This document shows positions 14,388-23,642 of a stretch of DNA of 64,000 nucleotides, piece by piece (within the stretch, counting starts at the first letter, position 1; every line of letters starts with the position of its first letter). The notes below the pieces were generated by a model. That model searched no databases. It saw only the letters and a program-made list of their open reading frames with translations, and was not told the DNA's origin. The translations under genes were made by a program, and so were the position numbers. The DNA is from Bacteroidales bacterium (GTDB lineage: Bacteria; Bacteroidota; Bacteroidia; Bacteroidales; Tenuifilaceae), in the NCBI GenBank assembly GCA_016931855.1, contig JAFGDZ010000068.1:124001-188000 (forward strand). Direction: 5' to 3'.

Positions 14388-16813
14388 TATAGAAAGCAGT
14401 TTTCAACATTATTAACTATAAGGCCAGTTTTGGAAGAATAATTAGTATGGCTAATAAACTTAATTCCCATGATTTCGTAAACGAAGTTATCTATAGGATA
14501 CTGCGATTTATTGTATTTATTCAGCCTTACATTAAGAATCCTGCCATTAAGTTTTTTTTGAAAAGAACTTAACTTAATTCTAAGTTCTTGCCTTTCAGTA
14601 AACGTCTTCGATGCAGAAAGTTTTGCTAAAAGCAATTCTAAATCTTCGTAAACAAAGTCGTTTTCATCCTTTAAAATGTAAAATTGTATTTGCTCACCAA
14701 CATTCTGGTTAATAAGTTTAAAACGCCCCAATGTTTCAAACCTTGCCCTTTTTACACATTCAACCATATTAACTCGGCTTTCATGACCCGAAATAAAGTC
14801 GCCAATACTAAGATTGTCTTTTATATACTCAAAGAATTTCGATTGCACGCCGAACAGTTCCTTCTCATGTATTCCGCTCTTTAGTTCTTTAATACAAAAA
14901 TCGAGAAAAACTTTTGCTTCATCACGATAAATAAGTGATGCCCTAGACCTTCCTTTATCATTTATAAGTTGAAGAAAGAATACTTGACCAAGTTCTATTT
15001 TTTTATTACGGTTGCACCTACCTGCACTCTGGATTAAACTTGGCAAAGGACATAAGTCTCTGTAAACAATGGGAAAATCAATATCAACACCCGCCTCAAT
15101 AAGTTGAGTAGATATTAATACAACCCTAATGTTGGCCGCCAATTTTGCTTTAATCTCATCAATTATCCTACTCCTGTCATCGGGTATGAAATGTGTATTT
15201 AGAAGGAACAAATTCTCACACCGATATTCGAGTTTATCATATAGCGCCTTAGTGTCTGCGATTGTATTCAGAATTACTAGGCTGGAATTTTCTTGTTTAA
15301 GGATATGCTCCGCCAATTCATCAACATTACACTTATCAGTCAGTATATCTATTCTATATCTATTAAAAGTATCCTCACTGAAATATTTTGCTGCATCAAT
15401 CAACTCCTTAGGCGGAGAGTAATCTACAAAAAGTAAATCAGCTCGCAATTCCTCATTAGCGCTAGTCTTTATAGGAATTTCCATTTTGGGCATAGTTGCA
15501 GTGGAAAGAACTGCGAAAGAATTATTCCTTCTACAAAACTCTTGGAGCCAAGCTGTAAAGAATATGTATAAACGAGGGGGCAACGCTTGCACTTCGTCGA
15601 TAAGAATAATACGATTAGCAAAATTTGGCAGTTTTAGAAGAGTAGAGTTTCTGTTGCTAACAAGAGTTTCAAATAGTTGAACAAACGTTGTGATTATAAA
15701 GGGATGATCAAAAGTGTTCTGAACAAAATCCTCTTTTAAAATCTTATTCAAATTCTCAGGAGTTTGCTCATTTTCGTATAGTTGTTGAGCTCTTTCTATC
15801 CTATCATTTTCTGCCTTTGAGTTAATTGCAAGCACATCTTCAAGTAAAGTTTTTGCAATATCTTCAACCTGCTCTGTAATTGAAAGAAAAGGCAAGGCGT
15901 AAATAATACCTAATTCCCCCTTTACCCTCCTAATCTCATTGGCTATAGCTAGTAATGAGAATGTTTTCCCCGCTCCAGTAGGCGCTGTAAGCGTAAAAAT
16001 GCGCTCCTCCCTTTGCATAGCTTTTCTTACACCCTGTACAGCTTCGACTCTAATAGCTGTTCTCAGTCTGTTTAGGCTAGAAATACTTGAGGAATCATCG
16101 AATAATTCAAATTTTGAAGTCAACGAACTACGTAAACTATCAACGTTTTGGGTTACTGATGTTTTAAAGTAAAAGTCAACATTACTGCCTGCATCCCTTT
16201 TATCTGCTTCTATTAAAGCAGAAAATGCAGACTGAGTATCCATAAAATATCTAAGTGGATTTTTCTTCCAAGCACTCTTGTGAATTCTATCCGTGAATGT
16301 TAGGATTATGTCAGTTTTTTTGTTTAGCGCAAGAGAGAAATCTTCAGATGGTAGATTAAGCCTTTTCTCAATGAATTCTTGAATAGGTAAAACATCCGCA
16401 TTTTCTTGAAAAAACGCATAGGCTGTTATGAGTTCTTCTGAACTTGGGGAGAAATTCTCAAGATCAGGAAGGTTTCCGTGGTGTTTGCCAATTATAACAG
16501 ATACCAACAAGACAAATAAAGCAAACTCCTCATTGCTTTCAACATTGCACTTTTCTTTTAGCAAATCAATATTTGCTAATGCAAAATTCGTAAAGGCAAG
16601 CAATGATAGGTAAGAGTGATTACTATATCCTCCAGTGGCTTCCCCCTTCAACTTTGCTTGGAAATTAGGGTTCATCTTCCCAATATCGTGAAAAAGTGCA
16701 GCCCAATACACAAATGGGCTAGAGGAGCGGTGTAGGGTTAACTCCACCACTCCTTTAATATGCTCCTCCAACTTTTTATTTGGATGAGATTCAAACTCTA
16801 AATCAAGCACCAT
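14387..16813 (-). CDS. cas3: CRISPR-associated helicase-nuclease Cas3 (HD-fused)
   Basis: The 808-residue protein has an N-terminal HD nuclease domain (H42-D43 in ALFHDIGKM; H111/H112 in IGKHHGN). An SF2 helicase follows, with Walker A TAPTGAGKT (276-284), Walker B DEVQ (406-409), motif III STATMP and motif VI QSAGRCNRN (about 595-603). It unwinds and degrades the DNA strand displaced by Cascade. The start overlaps the end of cas5 by 16 bp and the stop overlaps the cas4 start, so translational coupling is likely. The catalytic residues look intact. Confidence 0.97.
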   Translation of the reverse strand: MVLDLEFESHPNKKLEEHIKGVVELTLHRSSSPFVYWAALFHDIGKMNPNFQAKLKGEATGGYSNHSYLSLLAFTNFALANIDLLKEKCNVESNEEFALFVLLVSVIIGKHHGNLPDLENFSPSSEELITAYAFFQENADVLPIQEFIEKRLNLPSEDFSLALNKKTDIILTFTDRIHKSAWKKNPLRYFMDTQSAFSALIEADKRDAGSNVDFYFKTSVTQNVDSLRSSLTSKFELFDDSSSISSLNRLRTAIRVEAVQGVRKAMQREERIFTLTAPTGAGKTFSLLAIANEIRRVKGELGIIYALPFLSITEQVEDIAKTLLEDVLAINSKAENDRIERAQQLYENEQTPENLNKILKEDFVQNTFDHPFIITTFVQLFETLVSNRNSTLLKLPNFANRIILIDEVQALPPRLYIFFTAWLQEFCRRNNSFAVLSTATMPKMEIPIKTSANEELRADLLFVDYSPPKELIDAAKYFSEDTFNRYRIDILTDKCNVDELAEHILKQENSSLVILNTIADTKALYDKLEYRCENLFLLNTHFIPDDRSRIIDEIKAKLAANIRVVLISTQLIEAGVDIDFPIVYRDLCPLPSLIQSAGRCNRNKKIELGQVFFLQLINDKGRSRASLIYRDEAKVFLDFCIKELKSGIHEKELFGVQSKFFEYIKDNLSIGDFISGHESRVNMVECVKRARFETLGRFKLINQNVGEQIQFYILKDENDFVYEDLELLLAKLSASKTFTERQELRIKLSSFQKKLNGRILNVRLNKYNKSQYPIDNFVYEIMGIKFISHTNYSSKTGLIVNNVENCFL

Positions 16814-17493
16814 CTTGTTTGGTCGTTAAACTCATAGTATGCCCCTTGCACTTTAATCCTAGACTGATTAGACGGATAAACAACAGATACGTATCGCTCA
16901 GGAATATTCCAAAAGTCGTTATTTTGATACGTTGGAATCTTATCAAATCCTATTCTAAAAGTTGTGAGTTCATCCATCATCGGCTTATAATTATCAGTAA
17001 CAAAACCAAGTGTTTCAAAAACACCCTCCTTTTCAGCTAGGCTTCCTGTTTCTATAAAAGAAATATCCGCAGGACAATTATGCAAACCAAGTACTGGAGA
17101 ATAGCAGGCTTTACCTTGCTGACAATGCGATTTGAATTTTTCAAAGAGTTCAGCACAGGCGTTGTCTTTCAAACCACAAATAATTGTGTAGTCTGGATTT
17201 TTAATAAACTCCATCTGTTTAGGCGACTTATCCCAACTGTTTGAAACGCTCCGTAAAGTGAAACCCCAAGATTGTTTTACTACTGCGTTATTAACCTGTA
17301 GCCCAAAAAGCAAACCATCGCAAAGCAAGGGGAATTGGTCTCTCATATCTTCACGATTAATTCCTATAACTGCACCTATTAGTCCTACAAATGCCGTTTT
17401 GGTCATAAAGTCGTGCGACAAGGGGTTATTATTGGTTTCAGCCTTTCGGAACTGCGCCCAATTGCCATTTACCCTAATTTTTACTGCATCCAT
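16798..17493 (-). CDS. cas5: Cascade subunit Cas5 (type I-B)
   Basis: The 231-residue RAMP protein starts MDAVKIRVNGNWAQFRKAETN, the usual N-terminal beta strand plus W.(H/Q)FR pattern of Cas5. KTAFVGLIGAVIGI, the glycine-containing helix typical of the family, follows. Cas5 caps the 5' handle of the crRNA in Cascade and contacts Cas8. It sits between cas7 (1 bp gap) and cas3 (16 bp overlap). Identification rests on motif pattern plus position; the I-B subtype follows from the neighbours. Confidence 0.92.
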   Translation of the reverse strand: MDAVKIRVNGNWAQFRKAETNNNPLSHDFMTKTAFVGLIGAVIGINREDMRDQFPLLCDGLLFGLQVNNAVVKQSWGFTLRSVSNSWDKSPKQMEFIKNPDYTIICGLKDNACAELFEKFKSHCQQGKACYSPVLGLHNCPADISFIETGSLAEKEGVFETLGFVTDNYKPMMDELTTFRIGFDKIPTYQNNDFWNIPERYVSVVYPSNQSRIKVQGAYYEFNDQTRWCLI

Positions 17494-17494
17494 A

Positions 17495-18505
17495 TTAAAA
17501 GCTCATTTCTGTGAACTTTGAACCAAGTTTTGAAATAGTTTCTTTTACCTCAGGAATTTCAGTGTAATATCTAATTGCCTTTATTTTAGTTGACTCCGCA
17601 ATTTCTTTTAACCTCGAAAAGTTGAACGTGTAGTCGTCCATCGAACGAATTTGCTCGTCTTCTTTGCTCGATTCAATCGTTATTAACTTATCTGTTCCGT
17701 AAAGTTTATCGTTTGGCTCATTGTAAACTATTTGGATTAGCAATACAGAACTTTGGTTTGACTTGCTTCTAGTATTAATATTATTAATGCTTTTCCACAT
17801 AGCACTAAAAAGTTCCTTTATATCATCATTGCTAAGGTCTGTTTGAATTGCCGAGTAGGGATTAATCCAACCGTGTATTTGGTTTATTGCGTATGGCACC
17901 ACTGTGGTTGTTCCAATTGCTCCTCTGGATTTCTCTGCACTAGATGAGAAAACCGAAGTGTTCTGATGTATTCTAAGGTCGCTTTTATTAAGGGAAGGAT
18001 TTAGCAGAGCAAATTGAACAGGACCTGTAAGGTTTACTGCGGCTTCAGCTTCTGTTGAAATACCTCCAAATAATCTAACATCTATACAATTCTTTAAAAG
18101 GCTGAGAGCAGTTTCGAAGATTCTCTTTTCCTTTTTGAGTTTATCAAAGAAATCTTTTTTCCCTTTTTTTAAATCAGCCTCACTTAATTGTTTGTCCTTA
18201 AGTTGATCGTTCAGATACTTTTCCCAAAGTGATTTCATCCTTGCAGAAGAGCCAGACTCTGTACTTCCTTCAGCAACCTGCGATTTATCATTAAAAACAT
18301 AAACCTCGTAATTTGTATTACCATTTAAAAGATTCTGTTCAATAAAAAAATCTCTCACGTAGCGTTTTATTCTTACATCAGAAACCAGCACGCGCTTAGT
18401 TTCCTCATCGTATCTTTGCTCACCTGTAAAGGGGTCGCCATTAGGAATAGTGTATTTGCTCTCAAATAGGAACAAAATTTCTGATTTGTCAACAGTATTA
18501 ACCAT
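17495..18505 (-). CDS. cas7: Cascade backbone subunit Cas7 (Csh2 type, I-B)
   Basis: The 336-residue protein shows the Csh2/DevR features. Its N-terminus, SEILFLFESKYTIPNGDPFTGEQRYDEETKRVLVSDVRIKRYVRD split into strands, has the conserved NGDP and SDVRIKRYVRDF blocks. A central RLFGG and TGPVQFALLNPSLNKS segment follows. Six or so Cas7 copies coat the crRNA spacer. The gene lies 19 bp downstream of cas8b and 1 bp upstream of cas5. Confidence 0.94.
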   Translation of the reverse strand: MVNTVDKSEILFLFESKYTIPNGDPFTGEQRYDEETKRVLVSDVRIKRYVRDFFIEQNLLNGNTNYEVYVFNDKSQVAEGSTESGSSARMKSLWEKYLNDQLKDKQLSEADLKKGKKDFFDKLKKEKRIFETALSLLKNCIDVRLFGGISTEAEAAVNLTGPVQFALLNPSLNKSDLRIHQNTSVFSSSAEKSRGAIGTTTVVPYAINQIHGWINPYSAIQTDLSNDDIKELFSAMWKSINNINTRSKSNQSSVLLIQIVYNEPNDKLYGTDKLITIESSKEDEQIRSMDDYTFNFSRLKEIAESTKIKAIRYYTEIPEVKETISKLGSKFTEMSF

Positions 18506-18524
18506 AATAGTATTTTTTAAGGGT

Positions 18525-20288
18525 TTAATTATCTAAACTACTTTCAACTTGATTCTCATTTTTCTTGCCACTGGCATAGTAGGTTTCAAAGAATCCAAGG
18601 GCGCAATTATGCTTGCTGTATTTTTCTCCTTTAAACTCTTTAACTAGTCCCACTAATTCTAGGTAAGCATTTTTCACATCTGGGTATAGCCTCTCGTGAA
18701 TGACTAATTTCTCATTAATAAATCCTGAAAACTTTACCAGTTCATCAATTGAACTTATGCGGCGTGATAGATTTCCTACATAAGATTTTTCGAACGATTT
18801 TATTGGACAATCGTTTCGCCAAGCAGCGAATTGCCTTGCCATTATGCCTAGGTTACGCCCTAGCTCATAACTCTTTGTTTGGGTTATTTCCATAAGATTG
18901 TTTTTTTTCTGAATGCTCATTAAAAAGTAAAAGTCGTATTTAAGGGTTGTAAAAGAAGGATTCCCCTCTCGTATATTATATTCAACCTTATCGATAAAGG
19001 TAGGTAAGAGTAGGGGGTCGTTGTAATAGGTGTCAGTATAAATTTGAGGTATCACTTTAAGTAGATGAAACTGAAACTTCTTTTTATCCTTAGTAACATC
19101 ACCAAGAATATTCAAAAAGCTTTTCCTGATAGAAAAGGTTGGATTATTTAGGGTTGATAATTCCGTTTTTAACTGTGCAATGATTTTTCTTTTCACAGCA
19201 TCAATCTGGTTGTGAATATAAACTAATAGGCTTTTTTCTACGTTTGAAACTTCTATTAAATCGCAATAGACACCCGCAGGCGATTTTGGGATACTTGAGA
19301 AGATAATGTCAAACTTAACCCTTTCGTTAAACGGATTATTAATAGCCTCACCAAAGAGGTCATCTATATTTATTCCAACTTCTGTAACAAGGCTTTCCTC
19401 ACCATGTCTAGCTTCGTCAACTGATACCGTCTTCTTTTCAAAAAAAGTTACAATATCCTGCGAAGTCAACTGGTCAGAATGAGGGAGAAGTATTATACCA
19501 ATATCATTAATTCTTACTTTAGGCTGCTGGTATGCTTCAGTTGCATACATAATACTTATAATATCATCGCTCGTGAAAACCTTATTTTTGTATTTGTATT
19601 TTTCATCAAATCCAGGTGTAATTCCTCCTAGTGTTTTATACAAGTACTTATCTAGAACCAAATGACCTGTTTCGGGATCTTTTACAACAAGGTTTTGAGT
19701 AATAATTTCATCAATAGCAATTAGCAATCCATCAACCTCAAACCAACTGAGACCGATAAAACTAAAATGAAGTACAACAGATAGCTTTGATTTAATAAGT
19801 TCTTCAAGTTCTAACTTCTTCTTTCTGTATTCATCCCTAAACTTATGAATAAACAGATTTTCCATTGTTTTCGCTATCTCTTCGGCTCCGTCAAATGAAG
19901 AACGTTTTTCCCATTTCCCAAACAAGCGGTAGTTTCCAAACTCTTGCAAATCACCTTTCTTATCAAAAAAGTGGCTATAACAAATATCGCCAAGCAGATA
20001 ACGCTTTTCTGCATCCTTTTTAGAGGTTTTAAAATTTAAGTAGTAAAGGCTTTTCTTTTTATCTTCATCCTCAATAGTTCTTAAATTATCAAGGTCAAAC
20101 AAAAAAGAATCACCCTTGTCTATAACAGGAACTTCATAAAATGTAGTTTCTATAGGATTCCCATCTTTATCCTTATTTTTTCTAAGAGCCTCCACATCTT
20201 TTACAACCGAATTAACCTGCTCGTGATATATGTGTGCATTGGGCGCTTGGCGGTATAGTTTACCAATTTTTATTACGGTGTCAAGCAT
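18525..20288 (-). CDS. cas8b: Cascade large subunit Cas8b (Csh1 type)
   Basis: The 587-residue protein is in the position and size class of I-B large subunits. It lacks any enzyme motif and is rich in Lys/Glu and aromatic residues. The C-terminal 130 residues are mostly helical (YELGRNLGIMARQFAAW, then long amphipathic helices), like a small subunit Cas11 fused to the end. An ATG at 18920, which encodes Met457 at the start of MSIQKKNN, could serve as an internal start. Cas8b recognises the PAM. Some Csh1 proteins have Cys-rich zinc motifs; none is obvious here. The assignment depends on both locus position and general pattern. Confidence 0.88.
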   Translation of the reverse strand: MLDTVIKIGKLYRQAPNAHIYHEQVNSVVKDVEALRKNKDKDGNPIETTFYEVPVIDKGDSFLFDLDNLRTIEDEDKKKSLYYLNFKTSKKDAEKRYLLGDICYSHFFDKKGDLQEFGNYRLFGKWEKRSSFDGAEEIAKTMENLFIHKFRDEYRKKKLELEELIKSKLSVVLHFSFIGLSWFEVDGLLIAIDEIITQNLVVKDPETGHLVLDKYLYKTLGGITPGFDEKYKYKNKVFTSDDIISIMYATEAYQQPKVRINDIGIILLPHSDQLTSQDIVTFFEKKTVSVDEARHGEESLVTEVGINIDDLFGEAINNPFNERVKFDIIFSSIPKSPAGVYCDLIEVSNVEKSLLVYIHNQIDAVKRKIIAQLKTELSTLNNPTFSIRKSFLNILGDVTKDKKKFQFHLLKVIPQIYTDTYYNDPLLLPTFIDKVEYNIREGNPSFTTLKYDFYFLMSIQKKNNLMEITQTKSYELGRNLGIMARQFAAWRNDCPIKSFEKSYVGNLSRRISSIDELVKFSGFINEKLVIHERLYPDVKNAYLELVGLVKEFKGEKYSKHNCALGFFETYYASGKKNENQVESSLDN

Positions 20289-20325
20289 AATATTTATTTT
20301 TAGTTTTTATCTTTTACTAAACCTA

Positions 20326-21096
20326 TCAGGTTCTCCCCCCAACACATCCAAACCCCATACTATTCTCCTCGCCAAATCCACCTACGTAGCCTAAGCGCAT
20401 AATCTCGGGCGAAGCCGTAATTCGGAAACGGAAACGATAGCCAATAACCTTAACAGGGCGTACCAAATCCTTTTTCTGCATCAGAACGCCCTTTAGCTTA
20501 GGCTCATCAATTAGCTCAAACTGCTCATTGGGTAATCGGGCGGGATCGTTGCCATAGTAAACTTGGTGCTTCCGCACCAAATTATCTATAATGGCCTTTG
20601 CGTAGCGCGCATCGGTAGGCGAAAGGTACTCCTTGGTACCATCGGGACGCTTAGCCGAAACCACTACGGGCGAAAGGCTTTCAAACTCCATTGTTTCGGG
20701 GTAAGCGGGTTCTGGAACCATCTCAATAGAGGCCACATTAAATGAAGCCCTACTAATGCTATCACCTATTGTTGCACGCTGCTGTGCAAATACACCTTTC
20801 ACAAACTCCTCGGTAGAGCGTTCGGGTAAAAACGACAAAAGAAAAGTAACTGGCTCAGCAGATAGAATAAGCCTGTCGCCATTCACCCTTGCACGGGGAG
20901 TTGTAAGGTTCGAAAAGCAGAAAAACTTAAACCTTTTACTCCCATCGGCAAATCCATTGGCATGTAGCCACTCGGCATAACTCCTATCGCCATTTGCTAT
21001 GGTTTTGTAAACCCACGATGCCAATGGGTACTGATAATTAATGGGTAAAAGGTTCTCTTTTGTACTATCAGGAATAAGGGTAATCTTAAATCTCAT
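20326..21096 (-). CDS. cas6: crRNA-processing endoribonuclease Cas6
   Basis: The protein is 256 residues from the ATG at 21096. An in-frame upstream codon at 21135 would add MRLVPCSTIILLV, which does not fit the family, whereas MRFKITLIPD is a typical Cas6 first strand. The glycine-rich loop close to the C-terminus (GGFGEENSMGFGCVGG) is the Cas6 signature for binding the repeat hairpin. Cas6 cuts the repeat to leave the 8-nt ATTGAAA(N)-type handle. It is the first gene of the cas operon; a candidate promoter lies about 130 bp upstream. Confidence 0.93.
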   Translation of the reverse strand: MRFKITLIPDSTKENLLPINYQYPLASWVYKTIANGDRSYAEWLHANGFADGSKRFKFFCFSNLTTPRARVNGDRLILSAEPVTFLLSFLPERSTEEFVKGVFAQQRATIGDSISRASFNVASIEMVPEPAYPETMEFESLSPVVVSAKRPDGTKEYLSPTDARYAKAIIDNLVRKHQVYYGNDPARLPNEQFELIDEPKLKGVLMQKKDLVRPVKVIGYRFRFRITASPEIMRLGYVGGFGEENSMGFGCVGGRT

Positions 21097-21485
21097 GACC
21101 AATAATATTATAGTAGAGCACGGCACTAACCGCACCAGTTATTTAAAAAGACATTGGAGCTAATAATGAGAAGTAAACCACTAGGAGTAGTAACCATATA
21201 CTGCTCTTTTATATTTTTTTTTGCAAAGTACATTGCCGTTGTGTCAACCTATGACAATGCACTAACTTTTTTTCTTTTTTATCCTATCCTTTTTGCAGCA
21301 GATGCCGAATAATTGCTATTAAATCCTTTTTATCCCTTTCTTCTATCCTTTTCAACCATAAACCATAGCAGTAGCGGCTCTATAAAAGTAGAAACACTTT
21401 TTATAGATTACAAGTAAAGTTCTCCTAAAAAATGAGAAACCCAACAGGCGGCCGAGACCTGTCAGGCGTTTATTGATTTACACCC
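21097..21485. promoter_or_regulatory. Non-coding region upstream of the cas operon
   Basis: No gene is seen in this 389-bp AT-rich stretch. On the minus strand, TTGTC (21253-21257) and TACTTTG (21230-21224) form a weak Bacteroidota-type promoter pair facing cas6. An imperfect REP-like hairpin lies at 21436-21470, and a CTATAAAA/TTTTATAG pairing lies at 21381-21407. Confidence 0.35.
21436..21470. repeat. Imperfect REP-like hairpin remnant
   Basis: ACAGG (21444-21448) and CCTGT (21458-21462) pair, with partly matching AAACCC/GGCGTT arms. It contains CCTGTCAGG, the same core as the palindromes around the RAYT gene about 8 kb away. Confidence 0.5.
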
Positions 21486-22208
21486 CTACCTTGCCCCAAA
21501 CTCCAACAGCAGCTCAGGATTTTGCTCTAGGGCGTTGCCCACAACTACCATGGTGGCACCGGCTTGGTAAGCTGCTTGCAGCTGCTTTGCGGAGCGGATA
21601 CCTCCGCCAACAATTACAGGAATGGTTACGTTACGGCACACTACCGCAATAAGTTCATGCGGAACGGGGTTTGCTGCGCCACTACCCGCCTCAAGGTAAA
21701 TGGCTTTTAGCCCTAGCTGCTCGCCAGCAAGGGCTGTAGCTACGGCAATATCTGTTTTGGCAGAGGGAATGGGCATGGTGTTGCTCATGTACTGCACCGA
21801 TGTTGCTACGCCACCATCAATAAGCATGTAGCCAACGGGTATTACCTCTATACCGCTGCGCTTAAGCGCTCCTGCAACGTGCACATGATTACCTATAAGG
21901 AAGTCGGGATTGCGCCCCGATATAAGCGATAAAAGGAAAATGGCATCGGCACTGGGCGCAAAGTGCATAGCGTTGCCAGGGAATAACACTACAGGAATGT
22001 GGGTTTGCTCCTTTACTAACCTAACAGCAGCATCGGTATCGCCATCAACAAGGCTACCCCCAACCATTACAATGTTTGCCTTTGCCCTAGTGGCATTGGC
22101 AAGCGTAAGGGTTAGCGTTTGCGCATTAATTTTGTCGGGATCAATAAGCACTGCAAGCAGTCGCTCGCCATTGCTATATCCTTCCTGTAGCTGTTGTAAA
22201 AGAGACAT
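21486..22208 (-). CDS. Geranylgeranylglyceryl/heptaprenylglyceryl phosphate synthase family protein
   Basis: The 240-residue TIM-barrel protein of the PcrB/GGGPS family shows LLAVLIDPDK (phosphate-side Asp), IVMVGGSLVDG, PVVLFPGNAMHF, YLEAGSGA and PVIVGGGIRS, with the phosphate-binding glycines at the C-terminal ends of the strands. The family couples a polyprenyl diphosphate to sn-glycerol-1-phosphate, making an ether lipid precursor. Bacteroidota homologues are known biochemically as GGGP synthases, but their physiological role is unclear. It is followed by an acyl-carrier-type phosphopantetheinyl transferase and gldD/gldE on the same strand, separated by a 212-bp repeat-rich spacer. Confidence 0.93.
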   Translation of the reverse strand: MSLLQQLQEGYSNGERLLAVLIDPDKINAQTLTLTLANATRAKANIVMVGGSLVDGDTDAAVRLVKEQTHIPVVLFPGNAMHFAPSADAIFLLSLISGRNPDFLIGNHVHVAGALKRSGIEVIPVGYMLIDGGVATSVQYMSNTMPIPSAKTDIAVATALAGEQLGLKAIYLEAGSGAANPVPHELIAVVCRNVTIPVIVGGGIRSAKQLQAAYQAGATMVVVGNALEQNPELLLEFGAR

Positions 22209-22210
22209 TT

Positions 22211-22428
22211 TTAATAGTTAAAAGATGAAGAAGTTAAAAGTTAAAAGATGAAAAAAATTAGTTAAAAGATGAAGGATAAAAAAAGCTAAAGGATGATCCA
22301 TGTGCACTGCCATCTCTATGTAACCCGTAACTAGTAACCTGTCACCAAACTATCACCAATCAGTCATTAGCCATTAGCCAAAGATATCACCACCAAACAC
22401 TAAACACCAGACACCAAACACTAAACAC
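22211..22428. repeat. Low-complexity intergenic repeats
   Basis: TTAAAAGATGAA-type units occur at 22218-22285, then GTAAC(C/T)-type units, then CACCAAACACTAAACACC units at 22388-22428. The last type also occurs beside ychF. No gene or stable structure is seen. Confidence 0.5.
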
Positions 22429-23053
22429 CCCTATATGCCAGAACAAGGCAATAATCATTAAAAAACTTGTAATAGATGCTCACTGGCATCCACTGCCCGT
22501 TATCCTCTACATGGGCAATGGTTTCACCTTCTTGCATCAATGGGCTAACCTGTTGCAGGTTCATTTGTGTGGCAAAAACCTTCCCCGTGTTGCCCTGCAT
22601 TTTATAAATAGCCTCCTTGGCGCACCACACAAGTGCCATTTGCTGCTGGTTCTGGGGGTTCACCCACTCAAGTTCCTGCTCCGATGCGTACCTCCCAAGT
22701 ACCTTAGCAAAGGTACGCTTTAGCTGCTCAACATCAATACCCAATGTAAGCGTTGCGCTCTTAGCAACAGCCACCGCTCCCGTGGTGTGCGAGAACGAGA
22801 TACGGGTATCGGAGTTTTGCAGCATTGGCTCGCCATGTTGGCTGTAAACAATATCGCCACTAACACCCATTTGTCGGGCAAGGATACGCGTGGCCAACCA
22901 CTCCGATCGCCTAACGGAGTTAGAGTAGCCTTTGCACTCCAGCATCATCCTATCGGGTTCGCTGGCCATTGCCAGCAGCTCCGCCTCCGACTGGGAGTAG
23001 AACCATAGCCCAACATCGCACCCATTAATGGTAAATCGGCAATGAGAGCTCAT
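22421..23053 (-). CDS. 4'-phosphopantetheinyl transferase superfamily protein
   Basis: The 210-residue protein is of the Sfp/Gsp type. SFSHT (86-90), GIDVE (105-109, magnesium-binding) and WCAKEAIYK (143-151) are the three family motifs and are intact. It transfers the phosphopantetheine arm from CoA to a carrier protein Ser. No dedicated polyketide or peptide synthase is nearby, so a general acyl-carrier substrate is likely. It starts 2 bp before the gldD stop region and is probably co-transcribed with gldE-gldD. This pairing is common in Bacteroidota. Confidence 0.93.
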   Translation of the reverse strand: MSSHCRFTINGCDVGLWFYSQSEAELLAMASEPDRMMLECKGYSNSVRRSEWLATRILARQMGVSGDIVYSQHGEPMLQNSDTRISFSHTTGAVAVAKSATLTLGIDVEQLKRTFAKVLGRYASEQELEWVNPQNQQQMALVWCAKEAIYKMQGNTGKVFATQMNLQQVSPLMQEGETIAHVEDNGQWMPVSIYYKFFNDYCLVLAYRGV

Positions 23054-23055
23054 AC

Positions 23056-23637
23056 TTACTTCCAGCTAAGGGTTTCAATAAAGCGTACAACATCCTGACT
23101 AAAAAAACGGATGGCAGGATCCAGTGAGTCCTTATTGGGCTCCACATTAAAGTAAAGTGCACCACGCAAAAAGTGGTGGGTGGAGTCGGTTACAAAGAAC
23201 TGCATTGGGCTGGCTGCATCGCCCTTAATCTGGTACAACATGCCATAAACGCGCCGTTCGGGGTTACTGTAAAACTGCTCGGTAATGGCATCGGCCTTTA
23301 CTGTATGCTTGTAAACCAGCTCACGTCCATCCTCTAAAAGCATATCGGCATTGCCCTTTATGGGCTTGTAGCTTATGTGCACCTGCGCTTTATACCCCTC
23401 AAAAACAAGGTTAAACCAGTATGGCTCGGCACCAGGCTCGGTGTCGGGAACAAATGTTGCGTAGGTTGGGTACTCAAAGCTAAAGGGATATGTAGAGTCA
23501 AACTGCTGGTAGTTTTTTTCAGGGAAATCAATTCGGAAATACCCCCGTGGCTTTGGCACAGGAGTAGAATCGCATCCAGATAAAAAGAGCAAGAGGAGCG
23601 CCCATACGGACAAAATCATCAATCGCTTCAAAATCAT
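23056..23637 (-). CDS. gldD: Gliding motility lipoprotein GldD
   Basis: The 193-residue protein has a lipoprotein signal peptide ending LFLSGC (Cys22). A PKPRGYFRIDFPEK block, the hallmark of GldD, and a FEGYKAQVHISYKPI core follow. GldD is an outer-membrane-associated lipoprotein needed for gliding and T9SS function in Flavobacterium. In non-gliders the gene is retained with the secretion system. It lies 5 bp downstream of gldE, in the standard gldE-gldD order. Confidence 0.95.
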   Translation of the reverse strand: MILKRLMILSVWALLLLFLSGCDSTPVPKPRGYFRIDFPEKNYQQFDSTYPFSFEYPTYATFVPDTEPGAEPYWFNLVFEGYKAQVHISYKPIKGNADMLLEDGRELVYKHTVKADAITEQFYSNPERRVYGMLYQIKGDAASPMQFFVTDSTHHFLRGALYFNVEPNKDSLDPAIRFFSQDVVRFIETLSWK

Positions 23638-23642
23638 CTATA

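Noticed and set aside
11118-21096. The whole cas locus as a recently transferred island with integrase or att sites
   Set aside because: No integrase, tRNA target or direct-repeat att pair was found at the edges; only REP-like palindromes and a RAYT.
21097-21485. Possible creTA-type toxin-antitoxin with a CRISPR-like antitoxin RNA beside cas6
   Set aside because: Apart from a weak partial match (CTCCAATG on the minus strand near 21160), no repeat-like half elements flank a spacer-like segment here, and the cas8b-cas6 gap is only 37 bp.
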